Shown here: one piece after another, positions 1 to 7,601 of the stretch
How the letters are laid out: every line of letters starts with the position of its first letter
Position numbering within the stretch: position 1 is the first letter of the stretch
NCBI GenBank assembly: GCA_016281605.1
Contig: JAEEJA010000042.1
Coordinates: 1-44,699, forward strand
Direction: 5' to 3'
DNA: 44,699 bases
From: Lachnospiraceae bacterium
GTDB taxonomy: Bacteria; Bacillota; Clostridia; Lachnospirales; Lachnospiraceae
Translations under genes and position numbers: made by a program
The notes under the pieces: model-generated
The model's input: only the letters and a program-made list of their open reading frames with translations
What the model was told of the DNA's origin: nothing
Databases searched by the model: none

Positions 1-336
1 CAAACCAAGGTTAAAGATTATATCAATCATACCCGGCATAGAAGCACGTGCACCTGAACGAACAGAAACGAGAAGTGGATTCTGTAAATCACCAAACTTC
101 TTTCCGTTGATTTCTTCCATCTTAGCTACGCCTTCCATAGCCTGAGCCATGATCTCATCATTGATCTTACGGCCATCCTCATAATACTGTGTACAAGCCT
201 CAGTTGTAATTGTGAAACCCTGAGGTACCGGAAGTCCGATACTTGTCATCTCAGCAAGGTTTGCACCCTTACCACCAAGGAGATTTCTCATGCTCATGTC
301 GCCTTCGCTGAACATATAAACCCATTTGTTTGCCAT
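1..336 (-). CDS. ppdK: Pyruvate phosphate dikinase, N-terminal part (runs off the left edge)
   Basis: This is the first 112 codons of a minus-strand gene whose 3' part lies outside the window. The translation starts [18 protein letters not shown] and continues with [13 protein letters not shown] and [15 protein letters not shown], the hallmark N-terminus of the PPDK nucleotide-binding domain. The end visible here carries [15 protein letters not shown], also diagnostic. The enzyme interconverts pyruvate, ATP and Pi with PEP, AMP and PPi in the cytoplasm, and many anaerobes use it in glycolysis with PPi or in gluconeogenesis. The start at 336 follows a strong AGGAGG-type site (about 345-351). 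It is read from its own promoter, separately from the VanZ-like gene upstream. Confidence 0.95.
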   Translation of the reverse strand, partial: MANKWVYMFSEGDMSMRNLLGGKGANLAEMTSIGLPVPQGFTITTEACTQYYEDGRKINDEIMAQAMEGVAKMEEINGKKFGDLQNPLLVSVRSGARASMPGMIDIIFNLGL

Positions 337-374
337 CTTTACTATTCCTCCTAGTTAATTTAGTTAATGTGATG

Positions 375-403
375 ATTATAGCACATATTACAAAATCATT
401 AAA
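375..403 (-). promoter_or_regulatory. Extended -10 promoter of ppdK
   Basis: On the minus strand a perfect TATAAT (375-380) is preceded by TGC, an extended -10 arrangement. A weak TTTAAT (398-403) lies 17 bases upstream. It sits about 40 bases ahead of the ppdK start codon. Confidence 0.6.
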
Positions 404-406
404 GAG

Positions 407-1273
407 TTATTTTATAAAATATCCCTTAATTGAATCTTTAGATTCCATAAAGTGCCTTTTATGATTATACATATACACCGCATCCAACAGATGATAAATG
501 ATTATTCCGAGTATTTCTCCTCCCAGGAATGTACAAACATCATCTATCACGCCAACGCCCACACCATAAGCGTACTGGACAAGTTCCAGTGCAACCGGAA
601 TGGCGATGTACAGTAAAATACGCAATATCATATGCATATTCTTTCTTGAATATGCAATCAGAAAACCAGCCGGAAATCCCATACAGATAAGTTCTATAAG
701 ATAATAGTACTCATCTCTCAAAGGAATACCCTGTCTTAATGCTGTTTCAAAATACTGTCCTGTAGACATGTATGGTATAAAATTATGAGCACCAAAGCTC
801 TCTAACTGAAATGGCGGAACTATTGGTGTTATAAAGAACTGTTTTATTATTATAAATACGTAAAACACTAAAAACAATCTCACCATGCGCTTAAAGTATT
901 TTTCGTATCCGGAAAACCTGTCAGCAACGTCATTAACTTCCCTAAGAGTACTAAACACAAAAGGTATTACCCAGTTACCCAAAACTACATAGACCAGACT
1001 GAATCTGTAATCTATAAGACTTGTACCAAACAGATATAGGGCTCCTGCCATCAAAAAGCTGGAAACCGTCATAAATACAACACTTACAAAGCCATAATTA
1101 TAATCATACGAAGCTTCTAAGCAATAATAAGATATGCCAAGAGCTGCTATAAATGATACAACAACCGTTCCGTATGACCCTGTTGTAAGATAATATACAC
1201 AAACCTCTATTATAAGCGCTACCAGGCTTATAAGTATTATCAAACTGTTTATGCTGACTGTTTTACGTTTCAT
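407..1273 (-). CDS. VanZ-like integral membrane protein
   Basis: A 288-residue, very hydrophobic protein with about seven to eight predicted membrane segments. The C-terminal part carries the VanZ-family signature: LELVQYAYGVGVGVIDDVCT followed by LGGEILG, where the family has E-x-x-Q and D-D near a G-G-x-x-G helix. VanZ relatives are linked to teicoplanin tolerance or cell-envelope functions, but most, including this one, have no proven role. It starts 30 bases after the stop of the sensor kinase gene, behind an AGGAG site with slightly long spacing, so the two are probably co-transcribed. An envelope-sensing role is possible but is only inferred from the pairing. Confidence 0.75.
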   Translation of the reverse strand: MKRKTVSINSLIILISLVALIIEVCVYYLTTGSYGTVVVSFIAALGISYYCLEASYDYNYGFVSVVFMTVSSFLMAGALYLFGTSLIDYRFSLVYVVLGNWVIPFVFSTLREVNDVADRFSGYEKYFKRMVRLFLVFYVFIIIKQFFITPIVPPFQLESFGAHNFIPYMSTGQYFETALRQGIPLRDEYYYLIELICMGFPAGFLIAYSRKNMHMILRILLYIAIPVALELVQYAYGVGVGVIDDVCTFLGGEILGIIIYHLLDAVYMYNHKRHFMESKDSIKGYFIK

Positions 1274-1303
1274 GTTTCAAAAAAACTCCTATCTATCTTA
1301 AAT

Positions 1304-3091
1304 CTATTCTCTTTCATAAGGAAATGTGATGTGAACCGAAGTTCCCTTTCCCTCTTCGCTTTCTATGGTTACACCGTACTGGTCCCCATAAGCCATCTTT
1401 ATACGCTGATTAACGTTTGCCACACCTATATGTGTAGGTTCAACATCGGGGCTGTTCATAATATTTCTGACATTTCCTAAATCAAGATAATTCATTCCGA
1501 CGCCATTGTCAACTATATCTATAACAATATTTTCATTTTCCATACGTGCATGTATGGTAAGATGTGCATCCGACTCCTTCGCTTCAAGTCCGTGTCTAAA
1601 GGCATTTTCGACAAAAGGCTGTACTATAAGCGGCATAACCGAGGCGTGGGTGTCCACATCGTCATCAACTATTATTTCTGATGTAATTCTATCTCCAAAT
1701 CTGTAACTTTGTATCTTTAAATAATACTGATTCATATCAAGCTCTGACTGAAGTGAGACCTTAGAATCAGAAACCTGAATATTATACCTCATAATCTTTG
1801 CAAGCATTTTTACAAGCTCTACTATCTCAGGTTGCTTGTTAACAACTGCTTTCATACGGATAGTTTCGAGTGTATTGTACAAAAAGTGAGGATTAATCTG
1901 GCTTGCCAGCATTTTAAATTCCACTTCCTTTTGCTTTGTATGAATTTTTTCTTTTTGGACCTTTTCATCCATCACAGTTTCCATAAGTTGTTGCATCTCT
2001 TCAGCCATGTGAAGGATTTCAGCATATATACGGGAAATCTCATCATCTCCCTGCATAGGCTTTACTTTATCATAGTACCCCTTTGCTATAAGCTTCATCC
2101 TGCTTGAGAGTCCGTCTATACGCCTTTCAAAAGCAAATGCGAATACAACTATCAGCACTATGGACACAACTACTCCTATAGCCGATGGAATCATAGATTT
2201 AAGGGTCATACTATTTACACTTGATAGCATATCATTGTACTTTTGCAATGATATCAGCTGATAAATATTTTCATCAGAAGGTGAATCTATCCTCTTTAAA
2301 AACATCAGATACCTGTCTTTTCCCTGATTTATATACTTGGTATCTGTATTTCCTTCTTTAAAATCCACTTTTTCCATAGCAAAGTCATACTGACCTTTAT
2401 CCAGAAAATTAGAGTAAACGATACTCTTTCCACAGCAGACCATAACGTCCATATTAATGTTTTTAAGCACATTTATAAGGTGAACGTCTTCCATAGTAAC
2501 CATTACAACGCCTACTACATTGTTTCCCTCACCGTATATAGCTCTTGAAACCTGTATGGAATTGTAGGATTTAACCTCTTCCCCAAAAAACCAGTTTTCA
2601 GCCTGAGTTGTAGAAACTGTCTTTTTGTACCAGTCCTTAGATTTTGTCTGAGAATCCAAATACTGAAAGTTATTGGTCCTGTCATATGTATCCAGTGGAA
2701 TAGTCTTATTATCCAAATATATAGTAACATCCGCAACAGACTGTCTGTAATAATTTCTAAGTGTATCTACTATACTTAAGCTTCCGGCATCCTCCAAAAA
2801 ATCATTGGTCTTATAACTATAATCCCTGGTTGCCATGTGGGCGATCTTTCTGTCGTAACATATGGATCTGATAACATTCATAAGAACCGTAACATTTTCA
2901 GTTATTGAAGACCCTACTATTCCTATCTCTTCAGTATGATTGTTTATACTTGTCTTTATGAGCATTTCACGGCTTTGATAGTTGGTATATATAACACTAA
3001 ACACCAGAGGGATGACTCCACCAATGATGAAGACTATAATCATTTTGCCTCGAATCCTCATATATTTGATTTTTTCTATAAATCCAAACAT
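1304..3091 (-). CDS. Sensor histidine kinase, YesM/LytS type
   Basis: A 595-residue membrane kinase. The parts in order are: membrane segment at about 15-36; extracytoplasmic Cache-like sensor at about 40-295; second membrane segment at about 300-321; HAMP at about 322-375; His_kinase domain with the phospho-acceptor His402 in QINPHFLYNTLE; and a C-terminal HATPase with PFVENAFRHGLE (N box) and DNGVGMN (G1 box). This is the class that pairs with AraC- or LytTR-type response regulators, often in sugar uptake or envelope control. No response regulator lies next to it, so its partner is elsewhere. The start is set by GAGG a few bases before the ATG at 3091. The VanZ-like gene follows at 30 bases. 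Confidence 0.9.
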   Translation of the reverse strand: MFGFIEKIKYMRIRGKMIIVFIIGGVIPLVFSVIYTNYQSREMLIKTSINNHTEEIGIVGSSITENVTVLMNVIRSICYDRKIAHMATRDYSYKTNDFLEDAGSLSIVDTLRNYYRQSVADVTIYLDNKTIPLDTYDRTNNFQYLDSQTKSKDWYKKTVSTTQAENWFFGEEVKSYNSIQVSRAIYGEGNNVVGVVMVTMEDVHLINVLKNINMDVMVCCGKSIVYSNFLDKGQYDFAMEKVDFKEGNTDTKYINQGKDRYLMFLKRIDSPSDENIYQLISLQKYNDMLSSVNSMTLKSMIPSAIGVVVSIVLIVVFAFAFERRIDGLSSRMKLIAKGYYDKVKPMQGDDEISRIYAEILHMAEEMQQLMETVMDEKVQKEKIHTKQKEVEFKMLASQINPHFLYNTLETIRMKAVVNKQPEIVELVKMLAKIMRYNIQVSDSKVSLQSELDMNQYYLKIQSYRFGDRITSEIIVDDDVDTHASVMPLIVQPFVENAFRHGLEAKESDAHLTIHARMENENIVIDIVDNGVGMNYLDLGNVRNIMNSPDVEPTHIGVANVNQRIKMAYGDQYGVTIESEEGKGTSVHITFPYERE

Positions 3092-3138
3092 AAGACCTCA
3101 CATATTTATTACTATTTTATTAAACCATGATTACTGCT

Positions 3139-3167
3139 TTGACAAATATAAATTTATACACTACAAT
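3139..3167 (+). promoter_or_regulatory. Sigma-A-type promoter of the FN3 protein gene
   Basis: TTGACA (3139-3144), a 17-base spacer, then TACAAT (3162-3167). It predicts a transcript start near 3174 and a leader of about 150 bases. The leader includes a small dyad with six-base arms, GATTAT and ATAATC, near 3208-3225. Confidence 0.75.
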
Positions 3168-3324
3168 ATACAAGATGTGGGTAATATTACATCTTTGGGC
3201 ACTACTGATTATGTATATATAATCCTAGTGGTAATTAGACGTGTAATAGGGATGTATGTTGACGCACACCGATATATTATATATCACAAAAGATCAAATT
3301 TCAACAAAGGAGTCGATTTTTAAC

Positions 3325-5820
3325 ATGAAAAATTATTCTTTTCTTAAAAGACTGATAGCTTTCAGTGCTGCTATTGCTATGACTATCACATCTTTTTCAA
3401 CCCAGGCGCCTGCAATCGCTAAAGAGACAGATACGGCCGAGGCTGTTAGTGATTTTTCTGAAGTAAGCACTTCCTTAGACGCACTCGAGGATCTCGATGA
3501 TTACAGGATTACTCTTTCACAGGAAAATGTTACGGTTTCATCAGCAGCTTCTGCTTCAGCCATAACTATTGACTGGAACGGAGAACTCGATGATGTTACT
3601 GAAGTAAGTCACTATACCTTCCAGTATAAGAAGAAAGGTGATAAGGATTATAAGGGTATAATCATAGGTGTTGATGAATCAAGAGCCGCAATCAAGGATC
3701 TAAATCAGTTTGATGCTTATATCTTTAGAGTTATCACTCATCTCAAGGATGGTAAGGATACATCATCTGTAATTGATGATTTTGATACAGTAACCGTCAC
3801 AGCCCCTCCTTATCCTGTAGAAAAGCTAAGGGTTACAAATCGCTACAACACTGAGATTGACTTAAAGTGGGATGCTAATCCTGCAACCAATGTTGCGATT
3901 TCATATAACATCTATCAGAGTAGCGACAATAAAACATATACATTTCTTGCAAGCACAACAGATACAGAGTTTGATGTAACAGGGCTTGCAAAAAATACAG
4001 GTTATTATTTCCAGGTTAAACCTCAGGCTTCAGTACCTGATTATAACAATGAGATTTCTATAGTCGAGGGATCCGGAACAGTTATTCAAGCATCTACAAC
4101 CAATGCAGCTAACCTTGATAACATCCTTAACTTAAAGGTTACAAAGGAAAAGGTTAATGCAATCGTACTTGATTGGTCACCTGTTAAGAACGCAAACCGC
4201 TACAGAGTTTATCGTAAAGCTCCGGGTGAGACTGTATTTAAGGTTATTTCAAAGGATCGTAAATCAACTTACACTGACTCTGCCGTAGAATCAGGTGTTA
4301 TGTATGAATACAAGGTCGTAGCTCTTCAGGATGATACAGGTTCAGAAAGTGCTGAAAGCACTATAGTAGGTGTTGCCAAGCCTAAGGTTCCAAATAAAAT
4401 CACTTACGCTCTTACTTCTTCAAGAGTTGCTATCTCATGGGAAGGTCGTGGCAAGTGTACCGGATATCTTATTTACAAGTACAACTCAACCACAGGTAAG
4501 TATGATTATTATGCAAATACAACTGAGCAAAGCTTCGCAGATACTAAGGTAACCTCTGCTACAGCATACAGGTATTATATAAAAGCTTATACGCTTGATA
4601 CTAATCATACCAGTGCTGAGTCTGATGTCATAAAAATTGCTACACTTCCGGATGCACCGGTCATTACCGCTAAAGCAGGAACTACCAAGGTAAGAATTAA
4701 GTGGAAAAAGATTGCTCGTTGTACCGGTTATAAGGTTTACATGAAGAATGCAGCGGGAACCTATGATCTTAAAGAAACCATAAAAGGAAGAACTATTGTA
4801 AAGACTACAATTAACGATATCCCATCAGGTTACAACACTTCATTTATGGTAACAGCTTATAAGACGGCATTTGAGAAGGATTTCCCAAGCTTCTGGTCAA
4901 ACGAAGCCCAAATAACAACACTCGGTACATTTACAACAAATACAGATGCTTATCTTTACAAAACAAAGAAGAAAGTCTTAGCGAGTGCTGCTTGGAAGAG
5001 CGTTAAGGACTATGCTAAGTATAACAAGTCCATGATTATACCGGGACTTAAGTCAACTGACTGTAACGGATTCCAGAGTACAAATATGTGTCCGCAGGGC
5101 TTTTCAATAGCTAAAAACTTCGCACTTATCTCAGCCTATGACAGAGATAAAGAAGAAAACTCAGTGCTTTATGTACTAAACAAGAAAAACAAAGCATTAA
5201 GAAAGGTATTATGCCTTCCAAATGCAGCACATGTAGGTGGTGTATGCTTCGACGGAACTTATATATGGGTAACATCAGCTGATAACTCTATTGCATGCTT
5301 CTCATTTAAGAAATTAAAGGAAGCCCTCGCTTCTGAGTCTGCAAGTGTAGATATCACATTTGATTATGAATGTAAGACCGAAACAAAGGCATCATTTATC
5401 ACCTACAGAAATGATATGCTCTGGGTTGGTACCTACGATGAAAAAGCTAACGGAACTCTTAATGCCTACTACATAAGCTTAGACAGTGAAGACGGCCTTG
5501 TACTTACAAAGGCTTACAACATGACACTCCCAAGCGCTGTTCAGGGTATAGTCTTCAACAAAAAATACCTTCTCGTATCAAGAGCTTACTCAACTACACA
5601 TGAGATAGATATTTACAAGCCTAAGAAGTCAGGAAAGGAAAAGATGACCTTAGGAAATATACAGAAAAAGATTACTACTCCTTATCTTAACGAGGATATG
5701 GAAATCGATGGAAAATTCTTATATGTAAACTTTGAATCAGCGGTTTCACCTGCTGCACCAAATAAGATTGACAGAGTACTTGCTCTTTCACTTAAGAAGG
5801 TAGTTAAGGGACTTAAGTAA
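3325..5820 (+). CDS. Secreted multidomain fibronectin type III protein
   Basis: An 831-residue exported protein. I chose the ATG at 3325 because AAAGGAG lies 13 bases upstream and the protein then begins with a normal signal peptide (lysines, a hydrophobic core to about residue 25, cleavage near APAIA-KE). A possible in-frame upstream ATG at 3256 would bury the signal sequence. After a short linker there are about five tandem FN3-like modules to about residue 550, recognisable by repeated VxLxWxxxxxxxxYxVYR and xYYFxVxA patterns. The last 280 residues are different: strands such as GVCFDGTYIWVTSADNSIAC and MLWVGTYDE resemble blades of a beta-propeller. No LPXTG or membrane anchor is present, so it is probably released or held non-covalently. 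The ligand is unknown. It is monocistronic. Confidence 0.8.
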   Translation: MKNYSFLKRLIAFSAAIAMTITSFSTQAPAIAKETDTAEAVSDFSEVSTSLDALEDLDDYRITLSQENVTVSSAASASAITIDWNGELDDVTEVSHYTFQYKKKGDKDYKGIIIGVDESRAAIKDLNQFDAYIFRVITHLKDGKDTSSVIDDFDTVTVTAPPYPVEKLRVTNRYNTEIDLKWDANPATNVAISYNIYQSSDNKTYTFLASTTDTEFDVTGLAKNTGYYFQVKPQASVPDYNNEISIVEGSGTVIQASTTNAANLDNILNLKVTKEKVNAIVLDWSPVKNANRYRVYRKAPGETVFKVISKDRKSTYTDSAVESGVMYEYKVVALQDDTGSESAESTIVGVAKPKVPNKITYALTSSRVAISWEGRGKCTGYLIYKYNSTTGKYDYYANTTEQSFADTKVTSATAYRYYIKAYTLDTNHTSAESDVIKIATLPDAPVITAKAGTTKVRIKWKKIARCTGYKVYMKNAAGTYDLKETIKGRTIVKTTINDIPSGYNTSFMVTAYKTAFEKDFPSFWSNEAQITTLGTFTTNTDAYLYKTKKKVLASAAWKSVKDYAKYNKSMIIPGLKSTDCNGFQSTNMCPQGFSIAKNFALISAYDRDKEENSVLYVLNKKNKALRKVLCLPNAAHVGGVCFDGTYIWVTSADNSIACFSFKKLKEALASESASVDITFDYECKTETKASFITYRNDMLWVGTYDEKANGTLNAYYISLDSEDGLVLTKAYNMTLPSAVQGIVFNKKYLLVSRAYSTTHEIDIYKPKKSGKEKMTLGNIQKKITTPYLNEDMEIDGKFLYVNFESAVSPAAPNKIDRVLALSLKKVVKGLK

Positions 5821-5848
5821 AAAAACATACTTAATCAATTGAAACAAA

Positions 5849-5889
5849 AAAAAGGATTTATGGTTTTAATAAAACCATAAATCCTTTTT
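5849..5889. terminator. Bidirectional terminator between convergent genes
   Basis: Perfect 19-base inverted repeat (5849-5867 and 5871-5889) with a three-base loop, with A-runs on the left and T-runs on the right. It can therefore terminate the FN3 gene on the plus strand and the zinc-ribbon gene on the minus strand. Confidence 0.9.
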
Positions 5890-5891
5890 AT

Positions 5892-6935
5892 TTACTCTTC
5901 TTCCTGAAATTCTTCATAGTACTTCTCAGCTAACATATCAAGATATCCCGGATCATAATCAGGATACTCTCTCACAAGTGCTTCTCTTATGTGAGCCATA
6001 ACAAGAAGGTCATTCTCAGCCTCGGTAACATCTTCGTTTGCCCATGAATCGATTATATCCGATGTAACATTAAGCTTTAACCATTCATTGATAACTCTTG
6101 TTCTCTCCTGCTCTTCAGGGATAAGCACCTTTACCTCTGCAGCCTTAAGAAGTGAGCGTATTCCGTATATTATAAAAGCTGCAAATATCGCGCATATAAA
6201 ACCAAATACTATATTATTATAATTAATTGGTATTATCTCAAGCTTGGTTAATGTCAGGTAAGTACCTCCGATTATACCAAAGATTATAAATGTTATGCCT
6301 GAGAACTTATAATCATTATACTTTTCTTCTTCGGTAACATACTTTGTAGATGATGAATAAACAACTGAACTTGGATCATCATTTTCATCCGAACTAAAGT
6401 GAGTTGCTTTCTCCTCAAAGTCCGCTTCATTTATAATATCTTCAAGTTCTTTTTTATCCTCTGCATCCCAATCGTAGGAAGCATTCTCATCATAATCATA
6501 ATCATCCTCATCTTCATCCGGCTGGGAAGAATCGCTTTCTTTATTATACTCCGCAGAATTATTCTCTTGAGATTTTTTCTCTTGAGAATATTTCTCTTGA
6601 GATTTTTTCTCTTGAGAATATTTCTCTTGAGAAGCCTGACGCTCTAAAAGCTCCTCCTCATACATTTCCATAAATGCATTGAAAACCTTAATACTTTTTT
6701 TCTCCATAGTCTTTGGTACATAAAGAGAAAATGTTTCATCTTCGTTTTCTTCGATTTCTATAGGCTTTATATCTGAATCAATAAGAAATTCTTTTACTCT
6801 CTCAGGAAGCTCTGAATCAGTATATGTACATAGCTCAAGCATATCAACAGGTTCATTCTCAACCAGCTTGACTCCACAGCTCTTACACTCAAAAATCCCG
6901 TCTCTGTACTCATTTCTACACTTAGGACACCACAT
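5892..6935 (-). CDS. Zinc-ribbon membrane protein with SQEK repeats
   Basis: A 347-residue protein that I cannot assign to a named family. The N-terminus is a short zinc ribbon (Cys3-x2-Cys6, Cys17-x2-Cys20). A DUF2007-like segment follows, with a lysine- and glutamate-rich stretch. Residues about 100-125 are a low-complexity SQEK repeat and about 135-175 an acidic tract rich in Asp, Glu and Tyr. Two membrane helices lie at about 213-231 and 241-262, and a C-terminal soluble domain of about 80 residues ends in FQEEE. The start is supported by GGAGG seven bases upstream. Its promoter appears to sit inside the terminator of rplS. A scaffold or sensor role is conceivable; nothing visible proves one. 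Confidence 0.75.
   Translation of the reverse strand: MWCPKCRNEYRDGIFECKSCGVKLVENEPVDMLELCTYTDSELPERVKEFLIDSDIKPIEIEENEDETFSLYVPKTMEKKSIKVFNAFMEMYEEELLERQASQEKYSQEKKSQEKYSQEKKSQENNSAEYNKESDSSQPDEDEDDYDYDENASYDWDAEDKKELEDIINEADFEEKATHFSSDENDDPSSVVYSSSTKYVTEEEKYNDYKFSGITFIIFGIIGGTYLTLTKLEIIPINYNNIVFGFICAIFAAFIIYGIRSLLKAAEVKVLIPEEQERTRVINEWLKLNVTSDIIDSWANEDVTEAENDLLVMAHIREALVREYPDYDPGYLDMLAEKYYEEFQEEE
6562..6635 (-). repeat. 30-bp in-frame tandem repeat encoding YSQEKKSQEK
   Basis: About two and a half copies of a 30-base unit made of two near-identical 15-base halves. It encodes alternating KSQEK and YSQEK pentapeptides in the zinc-ribbon protein. The near-identity of copies suggests recent slippage and a length-variable site. 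Confidence 0.8.
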
Positions 6936-6977
6936 GTTATAACCTCCACATTTTTGTTATGTTAATATAAGTTAAAA

Positions 6978-7016
6978 AAGAATCCCGTATATTATAACAA
7001 TATAAACGGGATTCTT
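6978..7016 (-). terminator. rplS terminator
   Basis: Eleven-base perfect stem (6978-6988 and 7006-7016). On the minus strand it is followed by a run of Ts, about 30 bases past the rplS stop codon. Confidence 0.85.
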
Positions 7017-7019
7017 CAA
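6991..7019 (-). promoter_or_regulatory. Candidate promoter lying inside the rplS terminator
   Basis: On the minus strand, TTGAAG (7014-7019), a 17-base spacer, then a perfect TATAAT (6991-6996). These elements fall inside the terminator hairpin, with the -10 in the loop. It is the best candidate promoter for the zinc-ribbon gene that starts at 6935. Confidence 0.5.
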
Positions 7020-7046
7020 CAAAATCAATTCTTAAACTGTAGGTTA

Positions 7047-7394
7047 TTATCTAACAAGTTCCTTAACCTTAGCAGCCTTACCAACTCTGTCGCGAAGATA
7101 GAAGAGCTTAGCACGTCTAGCTTTACCTAAACGAACAACTTCAATCTTGTCAATGATTGGAGAATGAAGTGGCCATGTCTTCTCAACACCGATTCCGCTT
7201 GAGAACTTTCTAACTGTGAAAGTCTCTCTTGCTCCACCGTTCTGTCTCTTGATAACAGTTCCTTCAAATACCTGGATACGCTCTCTGGTACCCTCGATAA
7301 CCTTTGCGTGAACTCTTACAGTATCACCGATTCTGAATGAAGCAACTTCATCCTTAAGCTGTGCAGCTTCGATTTCTTTAATAATATCGTTCAT
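7047..7394 (-). CDS. rplS: Large ribosomal subunit protein bL19
   Basis: A 115-residue protein, the normal length for L19. The family pattern is clear: [53 protein letters not shown] and [10 protein letters not shown]. It sits at the 30S/50S interface. In many bacteria rplS follows rpsP, rimM and trmD; here it stands alone between pnp and a terminator, so it is transcribed separately. The start at 7394 follows TAGGAGG. Confidence 0.98.
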   Translation of the reverse strand: MNDIIKEIEAAQLKDEVASFRIGDTVRVHAKVIEGTRERIQVFEGTVIKRQNGGARETFTVRKFSSGIGVEKTWPLHSPIIDKIEVVRLGKARRAKLFYLRDRVGKAAKVKELVR

Positions 7395-7451
7395 GATTTC
7401 CTCCTAATTTGCCGACATTCTTAATACTTATGTATAATCTTAATACTATCA

Positions 7452-7478
7452 TTATAACCGTAACAGCGGAATGTCATC
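7452..7478 (-). promoter_or_regulatory. Possible rplS promoter
   Basis: A perfect TATAAT on the minus strand (7452-7457). ATGACA (7473-7478) is the best -35, at a short 15-base spacing. The leader to the rplS start is about 55 bases. The -10 is convincing, the -35 is weak. No convincing rho-independent terminator for pnp was seen in 7395-7601. Confidence 0.4.
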
Positions 7479-7601
7479 ATATTTTATAATGATTGGGGAT
7501 ATACCCAAAATCAACAACTCTAGTATTTTATCAAACTTACATGCATCCGTCAAGCACATTTTTAGATCAGTCACAGTTAATCAGACACATGTTAAAATAC
7601 A

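Noticed and set aside
3256-3324. Upstream start for the FN3 protein
   Set aside because: It would add 23 hydrophilic residues ahead of the signal peptide; the AAAGGAG site fits the ATG at 3325.
6399-6647. Hydrophobic plus-strand reading frame opposite the zinc-ribbon gene
   Set aside because: It is the complement of the SQEK/Asp-rich region; its hydrophobicity comes from the antisense of charged codons, and it has no ribosome site.
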